A stretch of 64,000 nucleotides of DNA from CAZGKW01 sp964526295 (GTDB lineage: Bacteria; Planctomycetota; Phycisphaerae; FEN-1346): positions 62,001 through 126,000 of the forward strand of contig CAZGKW010000004.1 in NCBI GenBank assembly GCA_964526295.1, in the 5' to 3' direction. Of the stretch, positions 33,314 through 41,657 are shown one piece after another (the stretch's first letter is position 1; every line of letters begins with the position of its first letter). The notes below the pieces were generated by a model. The model was given only the letters and a program-made list of their open reading frames with translations, did not search any database and was not told the origin of the DNA. A program made the translations under genes and the position numbers.

Positions 33314-34459
33314 CTAAGAACCGACGAGCCGATAATAGCAATCCCGACGACGGGGCTCAAACCCCGCCGCCCGGACCATCGCCCGCAGGTCGTCCGGCCC
33401 GGCCCCGCCCGGGCCAGCCGCGAGCGGCCTGAGACGCCGGTCGCATCCCGCCGCCGCCACCACGTTCTCCTCGATCATCGTCGACCCGACGTCGTTGGCC
33501 CCGAACGCCAGGGCCAGCGACCCGATCTTCGACCCCATCGTCACCCACGAGGCCTGCACGTTCGCCACGTTGTCCAGGAAGAGCCGCGACACGGCCAGCA
33601 GCCGGAGGTACTCGACGCCCGTGGCCTTCTGCCACCCCGGCGGGAGGCGCCCCTCCTGCGCCAGACGAGTCCCGCCCGGCTGGAACGGCCACAGGATGAA
33701 CGACTGAAACCCGCGGAGGCGGCCGTCGGGAAGCCGCTCGGACGGCGCCGGCGCGCCCGCCAGCGTCTCGTCCTGGAGTCCGCGGACCTGCGCCAGGTGC
33801 TCGATCCGCTCCGCCGGCGTCTCCACGTGGCCGAACACCATCGTCGCGGTGGTCGGCATTCCGAGGCGGTGGGCCTCTCCCATCACCGCCAGCCACTCAT
33901 CGGCGGTGCACTTGGCGGGACTGACGATTCGCCGCACGCGGTCGACGAGGACCTCCGCCCCGCCGCCCGGCAGGCTCGAAAGGCCCGCCGCCCGGAGCCG
34001 CTCCAGCACCTCGCGCACGGGCCGGCCCTCCCGCTCGGCCAGGGCCCACACCTCGGGCGGGCCAAGGGCATGGATCGCCACGTCGAACCGCTCGCGGATG
34101 GCCCGGAACATCCGCTCGTAGAACGCGAGGTCCAGGCCCGGATGGACCCCGCCCTGCATCAGGACGTGCGTCGCCCCGACGTCGACCGCCTCGCGGACCT
34201 TCTCCGCGATGGCCGTTTCGTCCAGGACGTACGCCTCAGGATCGCCGGGCGGACACCAGAACGCGCAGAACAGGCACCGGCACGCGCAGATGTTGGTGAA
34301 GTTGATGTTCCGGTCGATCGCGAACGTGCGGTGGGGCTCGGGATGGAGCTGTCGGCACCGGGCATCGGCCCGTCGGGCCAGCTCGTGGAGGTCGGCCTCC
34401 TGGAGCAGCCGGAGGGCCTCGCCGGCTGACAGACGCCGAGTCTCGTTCCGGCGGGCCAT
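33314..34459 (-). CDS. mqnC: Cyclic dehypoxanthine futalosine synthase (radical SAM)
   Basis: Radical-SAM enzyme that cyclises dehypoxanthine futalosine in the alternative menaquinone pathway, 381 aa. The Fe-S motif C-x3-C-x2-C sits in NFTNICACRCLFCAF; LMQGGVHPGLDLAFYERMF, LSSLPGGGAEVL and TMGSKIGSLALAFGANDVGST favour MqnC over MqnE. AAGGGG lies before the ATG at 34459. It follows mqnA by 61 nt, and no mqnE, mqnD or mqnB is in the window. Confidence 0.92.
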   Translation of the reverse strand: MARRNETRRLSAGEALRLLQEADLHELARRADARCRQLHPEPHRTFAIDRNINFTNICACRCLFCAFWCPPGDPEAYVLDETAIAEKVREAVDVGATHVLMQGGVHPGLDLAFYERMFRAIRERFDVAIHALGPPEVWALAEREGRPVREVLERLRAAGLSSLPGGGAEVLVDRVRRIVSPAKCTADEWLAVMGEAHRLGMPTTATMVFGHVETPAERIEHLAQVRGLQDETLAGAPAPSERLPDGRLRGFQSFILWPFQPGGTRLAQEGRLPPGWQKATGVEYLRLLAVSRLFLDNVANVQASWVTMGSKIGSLALAFGANDVGSTMIEENVVAAAGCDRRLRPLAAGPGGAGPDDLRAMVRAAGFEPRRRDCYYRLVGS

Positions 34460-34520
34460 TCGCCCCTTTCCTCACCCGCGGAGGCGCCTGACGCCCTCGG
34501 CGCCCGCCCCCGGCCGGGCC

Positions 34521-35369
34521 CTACGTCTCTTTCGTCTCGAGGGCCGGGGCGAGCCGCAGCCTCCCTCCCTCCGGAGCCAGGCCCTCCTCGGCCGCCATCT
34601 CGTAAAACGCCTTCAGGCCCCGCCGCTCCGCCCCGCCGAACTCGTACCGGACCTGCTCGAGCAGGTGCCGACGGGTCACCTCGAGTGGGATTGACAGGCG
34701 GTTGGCCGCCCGCTCGGCCAGCTCCTCCCGGGCCGCCAGACCTCGGTCGCGCGCCGCCGCGAGGACCGCCGCGATCATCTCAATGGGCGCGTCGGCCCGG
34801 GCCACCCAGAACGCGTAGACGAACGGTTTGTGAACAAATCGCTCCCATTCCGTCCCCAGGTCGTGCTCCCAGAGGGCCCCGGGCCGCTCCGCCGCCAGCC
34901 CCGCGTCGCCGATCACCAGCTCGGCGTCCGGCTCGCGAGCCGGCGACGCCCCCACCTGTGCCGGCAAGACAAAATGTGGCGACCGGCGCCACCGACGCGC
35001 AAACAGCACCCGCGTCAGGGCGTTGCACGTACGGCTGGCCGGATCCAGCAGCACGCGGCGGACCCGGTCCAGCTCCGCGAAGCCGAACAATCGGACCGAC
35101 CCGACGGGCCCCCGCGACGAAATGGCCGCCACCGGCAAGGCGACGAAGCGGGACGGCCCCGCCCGGGTCCGCTCGCCCCGCTCGGCGGACAGGCGGAAGT
35201 ACTCGATCGCCGGAAGGAGGGCCGCACGGACCTCGCCGCCGCGAAGCAGGCCCGCCAGCCGGCTCGGCACCTCGGCCCGGACGGCAATGCCGGGCTCGGT
35301 CTCCAGACCGTGGCTCAGCGGCCAGGCGTTCAGGAACCGGACCGTGCCGATGGAGATCGTCTCGGACAT
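34521..35369 (-). CDS. mqnA: Chorismate dehydratase
   Basis: First committed enzyme of the futalosine menaquinone route, 282 aa, a periplasmic-binding-protein-like fold in the cytosol. N-terminal SIGTVRFLNAWPLSHGLE and the later PAIEYFRL and PFVYAFWVARADAP are MqnA-typical; LLDPASRTCNALTRVLFA covers the chorismate-binding site. GGAGGG lies 4 nt before the ATG at 35369; an ATG nine codons upstream falls near the promoter and is rejected. It opens the mqnA-mqnC-HD-phosphorylase operon. Confidence 0.92.
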   Translation of the reverse strand: MSETISIGTVRFLNAWPLSHGLETEPGIAVRAEVPSRLAGLLRGGEVRAALLPAIEYFRLSAERGERTRAGPSRFVALPVAAISSRGPVGSVRLFGFAELDRVRRVLLDPASRTCNALTRVLFARRWRRSPHFVLPAQVGASPAREPDAELVIGDAGLAAERPGALWEHDLGTEWERFVHKPFVYAFWVARADAPIEMIAAVLAAARDRGLAAREELAERAANRLSIPLEVTRRHLLEQVRYEFGGAERRGLKAFYEMAAEEGLAPEGGRLRLAPALETKET

Positions 35370-35394
35370 GTGTCCCTCCGGGTGGACGGCCCCC

Positions 35395-35423
35395 ATTATA
35401 CGGCGTCCCCGGCCGGCTCACAA
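35395..35423 (-). promoter_or_regulatory. Promoter of the mqnA operon
   Basis: Minus-strand TTGTGA (35423-35418), 17 bp spacer, TATAAT (35400-35395). Predicted start near 35388 gives a 19 nt leader with the ribosome site. Confidence 0.65.
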
Positions 35424-35484
35424 GCCGGCGGGGGCCCCGCCGCCCGGCCCGGAAAAGGACCCAGGGCCCCTTTCCGGGGTGCGG

Positions 35485-35513
35485 TTGACAGGTCGCCGAA
35501 GGGGCGCTACAGT
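35485..35513 (+). promoter_or_regulatory. Promoter of the 206-aa lipoprotein gene
   Basis: TTGACA at 35485-35490, 17 bp spacer, TACAGT at 35508-35513. Divergent from the mqnA promoter about 60 bp away. Confidence 0.65.
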
Positions 35514-35568
35514 GACGCGTGCCGCGCGGGGCCTGCGGGCGCCGCGACCCGCCGCCGGAGGCGAAGCC

Positions 35569-36189
35569 ATGAGAACGTCGGCCGTGCCGTTGCTCGCCGC
35601 GCTTGCGGCGGGCCTTGCGGGGTTGGGATGCGGCTCGGAGTCGCGGCGGGAAGGCCCGGCGGCCGAGTTCTCGCCGCCCCCCGCGAGCCTGGTCGAGCGG
35701 AACCGGCGGCTGGAGGCCGAGGTCCTGGCCGCCCGGCGCCGCATCGCCGAGCTCGAGGCCGGCCGCCCGGCCACCCCCCAAGCGACCCCCCAGGATCTTT
35801 ACCGGGCCGTCCGGGTCCGCTTCGGCCGCTTCACGGGGGGCCTCGACGTCGACCGCCGGCCCGGGCCCGAACGCCTCAAGGTCGTCATCGAGCCGGTCGA
35901 CGCCGAGGGCGACGTCGTCAAGCGGGCCGGGACGCTGGAGCTGGCCCTCTACGACGATGGCGGCAAGGAGCCGCATCTCATCCACAAGTGGCGGTTCGGC
36001 CGGGACGAGCTGGCCCAGACGTGGCTGAGCGGCTTCGGCATCTACGCCTACGTGCTCAAGCTCGACTGGCCGGGCGGGTCGCCCCCGGAGAGCGGCAAGG
36101 TCCTGCTGCGGGCGACGTTCACGACGCTCCGCGGCGAAGAGTTGGGCGCCGAGACACGCCTCTCGCTCGACCTGGGCGAGGAGGACTGA
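35569..36189 (+). CDS. Lipoprotein with coiled coil (206 aa), paralogue of the gene at 37.1-37.6 kb
   Basis: Exported lipoprotein with signal ending in LAGLGCGSE (Cys at about 21). Residues about 40-65 are a short coiled coil (LVERNRRLEAEVLAARRRIA). The remaining 140 residues form a beta-rich domain with DGLD/PERLKVVIEPVDAEGDVV and HKWRFGRDEL. The same pattern (GLEVYVRPVDQFGDPTKVVGTFRIEVFAY) appears in the 178-aa lipoprotein on the opposite strand 1 kb away, so the two are paralogues. GGAGG precedes the ATG; a strong terminator follows the stop. Function unknown. Confidence 0.8.
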   Translation: MRTSAVPLLAALAAGLAGLGCGSESRREGPAAEFSPPPASLVERNRRLEAEVLAARRRIAELEAGRPATPQATPQDLYRAVRVRFGRFTGGLDVDRRPGPERLKVVIEPVDAEGDVVKRAGTLELALYDDGGKEPHLIHKWRFGRDELAQTWLSGFGIYAYVLKLDWPGGSPPESGKVLLRATFTTLRGEELGAETRLSLDLGEED

Positions 36190-36207
36190 GCCCGGCGTCA
36201 AAGACAC

Positions 36208-36246
36208 CGAGCGCGGCCGCCCCCAAGGGGCGCGCCGCGCTCGTTT
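36208..36246. terminator. Strong intrinsic-type terminator
   Basis: Long hairpin: CGAGCGCGGC (36208-36217) pairs with GCCGCGCTCG (36234-36243), and an inner CGCCCC/GGGGCG extends the stem around a CAA loop; TTT follows on the plus strand. It separates the convergent lipoprotein genes. Confidence 0.75.
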
Positions 36247-36266
36247 GGGTCGCTCGAACCGCCGGC

Positions 36267-36686
36267 TCAGTAGGAACGTCCGCTCTGCTCCTGGGCGCCG
36301 AAGCCGGGCAACGGGCCGCCCGGATAGGGCCGCTCTCTCTCTTCGCCGGGCAGCGGCTCGTAGACGGGCCTGGCGACCTCCTGCTTCGCCCGGGCCCGCT
36401 CCTCCAGCTCCTCCTTCGTCTCAAAGTGCTTCTCGACGAGGACGTCGTTCTCGTCGAGGACGAAACGGAACCGGGCCGGGTCGATCGGGTCGTCGTAGAT
36501 GTAGATCATCTCGTTTTCGGTCTCGACGGTCGGCTCGGCGCCGAGGACCTCGATCACGTCGTCGCGGTCCATGTCCACGACGATCATGTCGTACCAGGCC
36601 CGGAGGTCGGGCTTCTTGTAGTAGCACCCCGACGCGGCGAAGCCGGCCAGGGCCACCCATCCCGCAATCCACAGGCCGCGACGCAT
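36267..36686 (-). CDS. BamE/SmpA-OmlA-like lipoprotein (139 aa)
   Basis: Lipoprotein with signal ending AASGC (start ATG 36686, AAAGGA upstream). The middle (residues about 35-100: DMDRDDVIEVLGAEPTVETENEMIYIYDD) follows the SmpA/OmlA pattern in which a conserved helix leads to a L-G-x-P turn and paired strands. The C-terminal 40 residues are Pro/Glu/Gly-rich and probably disordered. It lies next to another SmpA-like gene, so a small envelope-assembly or stress-response cluster is likely. BamE itself is not claimed. Confidence 0.65.
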   Translation of the reverse strand: MRRGLWIAGWVALAGFAASGCYYKKPDLRAWYDMIVVDMDRDDVIEVLGAEPTVETENEMIYIYDDPIDPARFRFVLDENDVLVEKHFETKEELEERARAKQEVARPVYEPLPGEERERPYPGGPLPGFGAQEQSGRSY

Positions 36687-36740
36687 AGGCTGTCCTTTCC
36701 GCTTCAACGGGGACCGGCCGCGGCCGGTCCGATCAGCGTA

Positions 36741-37079
36741 TCAGGGCGCGCGGCCCTGTCGGTCGTTCTCGTCGGGCCGGTTCGGGTCGTGCCACGCCTT
36801 TCCGACGACCTTCCGTCCACCGTCCTCCGGGACGAAGTGGACCATCACCCGTTTCAGGTCGTCCGGCTGGGCGGGCGTATACACCCACTCATCGGCAAAC
36901 TGATACGTCGGCGGCCCGAGAATCCGGCGGACCTCCTCGGGCGGCATGCCGAGCGCCACCCGGTTGTAAGCCCCCCTGGTGAGGCCCCCACCGCACCCGG
37001 CCGCCAGAACGGCCGCCAGCGCCAGTCCGGCCGCCGCCGCCATCGCTCCTCGTCGCCTTGGCGGCCTCAAGGTCGTCAC
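36741..37079 (-). CDS. SmpA/OmlA-like lipoprotein (112 aa)
   Basis: Exported lipoprotein with the domain core ALGMPPEEVRRILGPPTYQFADEWVY, the classic SmpA/OmlA signature. The GTG at 37079 overlaps the upstream stop (GTGA) and gives a basic n-region (TTLRPPRRRG) before the hydrophobic stretch and lipobox LAAGC, which a start at the ATG 37043 would lack; that ATG is the alternative and has GAGGAG upstream. It lies 54 nt upstream of the 139-aa SmpA-like gene on the same strand. Confidence 0.68.
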   Translation of the reverse strand: MTTLRPPRRRGAMAAAAGLALAAVLAAGCGGGLTRGAYNRVALGMPPEEVRRILGPPTYQFADEWVYTPAQPDDLKRVMVHFVPEDGGRKVVGKAWHDPNRPDENDRQGRAP

Positions 37080-37612
37080 CCTTTCAGCGTGATCACGCGC
37101 TGGGCGATGAGCTTCCGGTCGGGCGTCTCGGCCGGATAGAACGTCGCCTGCACGACCACCTCCGTGCCGCCCGCGATGGGCTGCTCCCACTCCAAGGGGA
37201 ACTGGTACGACCGCGTCCGCGGGTCGTAATAGCGTCGGTTGCTCTCGGCGTCCAGGACGGGCACCTCCCAGTGTCCCAGCCGCCGTCCCCGCCGCTCCGT
37301 CGTGTGAAGCCGATAGGCGAACACCTCGATCCGGAACGTGCCGACCACCTTCGTCGGGTCGCCGAACTGGTCCACCGGCCGGACGTAAACCTCCAGGCCG
37401 TCCGGCCCGCCCTTGCCGTCGAAGTCCCGGGCCTGGGTGAAGAACCCCACAACGATGCCGGTCGGATCGAACAGGCCCGGCTCGACGTCGATGGGGGCCG
37501 GGGTGGCGTCGGCCTCGGTGGGTCGCTCGTTAGGCGAACCGCACCCCGCCACGGCAGCCCACGCCGCCACAGCCAGACCCGCCGCCAGCCGGAGCCGCCG
37601 CCAACCGTTCAT
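37076..37612 (-). CDS. Lipoprotein (178 aa), paralogue of the gene at 35.6-36.2 kb
   Basis: Signal ends in AAVAGCGSP (Cys at about 24). The mature part carries the same beta-rich domain as the 206-aa lipoprotein (LEVYVRPVDQFGDPTKVV, VVQATFYPAETPDRK). It starts the minus-strand trio with the two SmpA-like genes and is coupled to the second by a GTGA overlap. Together the four genes form an inverted arrangement of two related families. Function is unknown. Confidence 0.75.
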   Translation of the reverse strand: MNGWRRLRLAAGLAVAAWAAVAGCGSPNERPTEADATPAPIDVEPGLFDPTGIVVGFFTQARDFDGKGGPDGLEVYVRPVDQFGDPTKVVGTFRIEVFAYRLHTTERRGRRLGHWEVPVLDAESNRRYYDPRTRSYQFPLEWEQPIAGGTEVVVQATFYPAETPDRKLIAQRVITLKG

Positions 37613-37782
37613 GAGCCGTCAGACCCCCGCCGCATTCGGCGTCCTGAAAACGGGATTATGCCCGCCTCGGCGGAGGGTGTCAACCAGAATAGGCCGCCTG
37701 GCGGGCCCGCCGGGGCTGCGGCCGCCACGGCGTGCGAACTGAGCGCCGAACGCCCCCGGTCGCACCAGCGTGGCCTTTTGCC

Positions 37783-37811
37783 TTGAGCCCCGTTTCGGCC
37801 GGTCCTAGACT
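37783..37811 (+). promoter_or_regulatory. Promoter of asnB
   Basis: TTGAGC at 37783-37788, 17 bp spacer, TAGACT at 37806-37811, then GGAGGG at 37825-37830 and the ATG at 37837. Confidence 0.6.
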
Positions 37812-37836
37812 CGCCCCACACACCGGAGGGACGGCC

Positions 37837-39735
37837 ATGTGCGGCATCGCGGGCATCGTCCGGACCGATGGTCGGCCCGTCGACCGGGACGTCCTCGCCC
37901 GCATGTCGGAGCGGCTCGTCCACCGGGGGCCCGACCAGGCGGGCCTGTGGACGGACGGCCGCGGAACGGGCCTCGCGGCCCGGCGGCTGGCCGTCGTCGA
38001 CCCGGAAGGCAGCCCCCAACCCCTGGCGAGCCCGGACGGGTCGCTCCGCCTCGTCTTCAACGGCGAGGTCTACAACTACCGCCGCCTGCGGCGCGACTTG
38101 GCGGCCCGAGGCCACACCTTCGCCACCCGAGGCGATGCCGAGGTGGTCCTGTCCCTGTGGGAGGAGCGCGGCGAGGGGCTGCTGGACGCCCTCGATGGGA
38201 TGTTCGCCCTGGCCCTTTGGGACGGCCGACGGCGTCGTCTGATGCTGGCCCGCGACCGCCTGGGGCAGAAGCCGCTCTACTGGTGGCACGGGCCGACGGG
38301 CCTCGCCTTCGCCAGCGAGATCGACGCCCTCCTGGCCTGGGCCGACGCACCGCGCGTGCCCGACCCCTCGGCGCTGGTCGCGTTCCTCCGGTTCGGCTAC
38401 GTGCCGGCCCCGGGGACGGGCTTTCGCGGCATCCGCAAGCTCCCGCCGGGGCATGTGCTGGCGTTCGACGCGGCCGAGGGACGCCTCGACGGGCCGCGGC
38501 GGTGGTGGGACATCCCGCGAGGGCCGACCGAGCCGGGCGTCCCGGACGAGGCGTGGCGCGAGCGCGTCCGCGAGACGCTTTCGGAGGCCGTTCGCCCTCG
38601 CCTCGCCGCCGACCGCCCCCTCGGCGTGCTCCTCTCGGGCGGGCTCGACTCGTCGATCGTCGCGGCGCTGGCGGCCGAGCACGGGGAAGGACAGCTTCGC
38701 ACGTTCACCGTCCGGTTCGGCGAGCGGGGCTGGGACGAGTCGGCCTATGCCCGGGCCGTCGCCGAGCGCTACGCGACCAACCACACGGAGGTCCGCGTCG
38801 AGCCGCGGTGCGTCGAGGCCCTGGAGGAGCTGGTCCGCCGCCACGGCGAGCCGTTCGCCGACTCCTCGTCCGTCGCGGTCTACGCCCTCGCGCGGGAGGC
38901 CCGGAGATCGATCGTCGTGGGCCTGAGCGGCGACGGCGGCGACGAGTCGTTCGGGGGATACCCCCGGCACGCCGCCCTGGCGGTCAGCGAACGCATCCCG
39001 GCGGCCCTACGGGCCGCCCTCGCGCGGCAGGGCCGACGCCTCCCTTCGGCCCCCCGCCGGGGGACGTGGAACGCCGTGCGGCGGTTCCTCTCGCCGCTGG
39101 GCCGCGAGCCGCTCGAGCGGTACCTCGCCTGGCGGTCGATCTTCGACGGCGACGATCTCGCAGCACTGCTCGAGCCGCCCCTGGCGGCCGAGGCCCGCGC
39201 GGCCGACCCGCTCGCCGCATGGCACGAGGCGATCCGTGGCCTGGAGGGCCGGCCCGTCGTCGACCGGGCCATGGCCATCGACCTCCAGGACTACCTGCCG
39301 GACGATTGCCTCTCGAAGGTGGATATCGCCTCGATGGCCCACGGCCTGGAGGTCCGCAGCCCGATGCTGGACCACCGGGTGGTGGAGCTGGCCCGATCGA
39401 TGCCGGTCGAGCTGAAGTGGCGGCCGCGCCGCGTCCAGCTGCCGCTGGGCAAGGCGATCCTGCGGGAGGCGTTCGCCGACCGCCTGCCGAAGACGGTGCT
39501 TCGGCGGGGGAAGATGGGCTTCGGCGTCCCCGTGAGCCGATGGCTGCGGACCGACCACGCCGACTGGATGCGCGACGTGCTGCTCTCGCGGCGGGCGGCG
39601 CAGCGGGGACTCGTGCGGCCCGCAACCGTCGAGCGGCTCGTCGCCCAGCACCTGTCGCGGCGCGCCGACCACGGGGCCCGCCTGTGGACTCTCCTCGCCC
39701 TGGAGCTCTGGTTCCGGGCGTTCATCGACCGGTGA
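37837..39735 (+). CDS. asnB: Asparagine synthase (glutamine-hydrolysing)
   Basis: 632-aa cytosolic enzyme making asparagine (or amidating a related substrate) from glutamine ammonia. The ATG at 37837 gives MCGIAGI, so Cys2 becomes the N-terminal nucleophile after Met removal. Glutaminase motifs HRGPDQAGLW, NGEVYNYR and FASE are present; the synthase half has the PP-loop LSGGLDSSIVAAL and GDGGDESFGGYPRH, plus KVDIASMAHGLEVRSPMLD. An open frame extends 35 codons upstream but lies across the promoter. The catalytic sites look complete. Many such proteins outside asparagine synthesis act in polysaccharide or peptide modification; with no other clue AsnB is the default call. Confidence 0.92.
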   Translation: MCGIAGIVRTDGRPVDRDVLARMSERLVHRGPDQAGLWTDGRGTGLAARRLAVVDPEGSPQPLASPDGSLRLVFNGEVYNYRRLRRDLAARGHTFATRGDAEVVLSLWEERGEGLLDALDGMFALALWDGRRRRLMLARDRLGQKPLYWWHGPTGLAFASEIDALLAWADAPRVPDPSALVAFLRFGYVPAPGTGFRGIRKLPPGHVLAFDAAEGRLDGPRRWWDIPRGPTEPGVPDEAWRERVRETLSEAVRPRLAADRPLGVLLSGGLDSSIVAALAAEHGEGQLRTFTVRFGERGWDESAYARAVAERYATNHTEVRVEPRCVEALEELVRRHGEPFADSSSVAVYALAREARRSIVVGLSGDGGDESFGGYPRHAALAVSERIPAALRAALARQGRRLPSAPRRGTWNAVRRFLSPLGREPLERYLAWRSIFDGDDLAALLEPPLAAEARAADPLAAWHEAIRGLEGRPVVDRAMAIDLQDYLPDDCLSKVDIASMAHGLEVRSPMLDHRVVELARSMPVELKWRPRRVQLPLGKAILREAFADRLPKTVLRRGKMGFGVPVSRWLRTDHADWMRDVLLSRRAAQRGLVRPATVERLVAQHLSRRADHGARLWTLLALELWFRAFIDR

Positions 39736-39978
39736 GCCGCAGGGCCGGGCGATGCGTCGGGTGACGGTCGGGTCCTACGGTCCCGCGGCGCGGAGCGTCG
39801 TCGAGAAACCGGCGCCGGAGAAGCGCGGCCCGTGACGACGGTTCGCCTCAGGACCGTTCAGCCCGTGCATCAAGTTCTCTCCTCAGGTGATAGGCGGCGC
39901 CCTGGCGGCGGTCAGCGCCGACGTCAAGCATCCATCGGGCCCGACCGTCGGTCACCGGCGGTCGTTGCCTCAATTCGT

Positions 39979-41622
39979 TCAGAAGAGGCCCAGGCCGGCG
40001 GCGGTGCGGCGGCCCTCGCGGCGGGCGGACTGGACCGACTCGATGAAGTCGCACTCGGCCTTGAACAGGCCCGAGCCGGCCCGGGCCGTGTCGCCGAACT
40101 CCCGGTGCCGGTCCGTCGCGGCTTCGTAGGCGGGCCATTCCGGCAGGCCCGGCCCGTTCGGGTCGCCCGTCCGGGCGAAGTTCGTCCAGCACGCCATCAT
40201 CGTCTCGGCGAGCCGCCGGTCGGCCTGGTCGAACAGGGGACCGGTGGCCGCCGACCCGAACACATAGGCCACGTCGAGGCCGTGGAAGGCCCCGAGTTTC
40301 CGGGCCCGGTCGATGGGCGGCACACGCGTGAAGTGATAGAGGTACGCCTTCGAGGCCTTCCGCTCCATGGCCCGGACCATCGTCCGGGCGGGGCAGGCGA
40401 ACGCCGAGACGGTCACGAACCGGTTCGCCGCGTCGCGGACGCCGCCGTCGCCTTCACAGGGGAAGAGCTTGAGCGCCTCATCGGCCCGGTCGCCGAAGAA
40501 TCGCCGCATGAGGAGGCGGTAGCCGACCTCCCGCCGAAGCGGGAGCTGCGACAGGAACAGCGTCCCCTCGTCGGAGGTCGAGCCGGCCATGAAGGGCACG
40601 TCGTGCTGGCGGCCTTCGTCGAAGAGGACCGCCGGGTCGTCCGGCAGGACCCGGCCGTCGACGATCGGCCCGAACTTCGTTCCGGGGCCGAAGAGGCCCT
40701 GCTGCGGGCCCGCCGCCTCGAGAAGCTGGGCGGGGGTCTTCGAGCGAAGGGCGGCCAGCGGGTCGCCGGACTCGTGGCACCCGAGCCGCCGGGCAACCTC
40801 CAGGCCCACCAGCTCGGCGCTCGGGACGCCGTACCACCGCTCGCGGAGGTGCCGGTTGCGTCCGTGTGCCCCGCCGCTCTGGGCGATGGCCCGGTGAAAG
40901 AGGCCCTTCGCCGGGGGCGAAACCATGAGCCGCGCCACCGACGCCCCGCCCGCCGACTCGCCGAAAATCGTCACGCAGCCCCGGTCGCCGCCGAACGTCG
41001 CGATGTTGTCGCGGACCCACTCCAGGGCGGCGATCTGGTCGAGCAGGCCGTAGTTGCCCGAGGTGCCGTCCGGGCCCTCGGCGGAGAGGAGCGGATGGGC
41101 GAGGAACCCGAGCGGCCCCAGGCGGTAGTTGATCGTCACCACCACGACGCCCCGCTTCGCCAGCGCCGAACCCTCGTAGAACGGCATCGAGCCCGAGCCG
41201 GTGGTGAACCCGCCGCCGTGGATCCAGACCATGACGGGGAGGTGCGCGTCGGGCTCCAGGCGCGGCGTCCAGACGTTCAGGTAGAGGCAGTCCTCGCTCT
41301 TCGGCCCCGGCGGGGTCAGGTTGAGGATGGAGGGCGGCTGGGGGCACGATGGGCCGAACTCGGTGCATCGGCGGACGCCCGACCAAGCCTGGACGGGCCG
41401 GGGCGGTTTCCACCGAAGGTCGCCCACCGGCGGTACGGCGAAGGGAATGCCGCGGAAAATGGCGAGATCGCCCGACGTCTCGCCGACGACTTGCCCGCCG
41501 GCGACGGCCACCGGCGGCGTGAGGGCGGCCGGGGCGGCAGACGGCAAACCGGCGCCCGCGACGACGCCCACCAGCACCGCCAGGAGCAAGAAACCTGTCC
41601 GCACCGTCGATGCCCGGTCCAT
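39979..41622 (-). CDS. Type-B carboxylesterase, secreted
   Basis: 547-aa exported alpha/beta-hydrolase of the carboxylesterase/acetylcholinesterase family. Signal about residues 1-33 (LLLAVLVGVVAGAGL). FRGIPFAVPPVGDLRW, SEDCLYLNVWTP, oxyanion HGGGFTTGSG, nucleophile elbow GESAGGASV, acid in TSDEGTLF and His in FHGLDVAYVFG are all recognisable. GGAGGA precedes the ATG. It lies 35 nt downstream of the DUF4190 gene and probably shares its promoter. The substrate is an ester of an extracellular compound, otherwise unknown. Confidence 0.9.
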   Translation of the reverse strand: MDRASTVRTGFLLLAVLVGVVAGAGLPSAAPAALTPPVAVAGGQVVGETSGDLAIFRGIPFAVPPVGDLRWKPPRPVQAWSGVRRCTEFGPSCPQPPSILNLTPPGPKSEDCLYLNVWTPRLEPDAHLPVMVWIHGGGFTTGSGSMPFYEGSALAKRGVVVVTINYRLGPLGFLAHPLLSAEGPDGTSGNYGLLDQIAALEWVRDNIATFGGDRGCVTIFGESAGGASVARLMVSPPAKGLFHRAIAQSGGAHGRNRHLRERWYGVPSAELVGLEVARRLGCHESGDPLAALRSKTPAQLLEAAGPQQGLFGPGTKFGPIVDGRVLPDDPAVLFDEGRQHDVPFMAGSTSDEGTLFLSQLPLRREVGYRLLMRRFFGDRADEALKLFPCEGDGGVRDAANRFVTVSAFACPARTMVRAMERKASKAYLYHFTRVPPIDRARKLGAFHGLDVAYVFGSAATGPLFDQADRRLAETMMACWTNFARTGDPNGPGLPEWPAYEAATDRHREFGDTARAGSGLFKAECDFIESVQSARREGRRTAAGLGLF

Positions 41623-41657
41623 GGAGTCCTCCGGATCCGCCCTTGTCCCCGCAGGGA

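Noticed and set aside
39736..39978. 243 bp between asnB and the carboxylesterase as a possible small gene
   Set aside because: No start with a ribosome site and no sensible protein on either strand; no hairpin with T-run was found.
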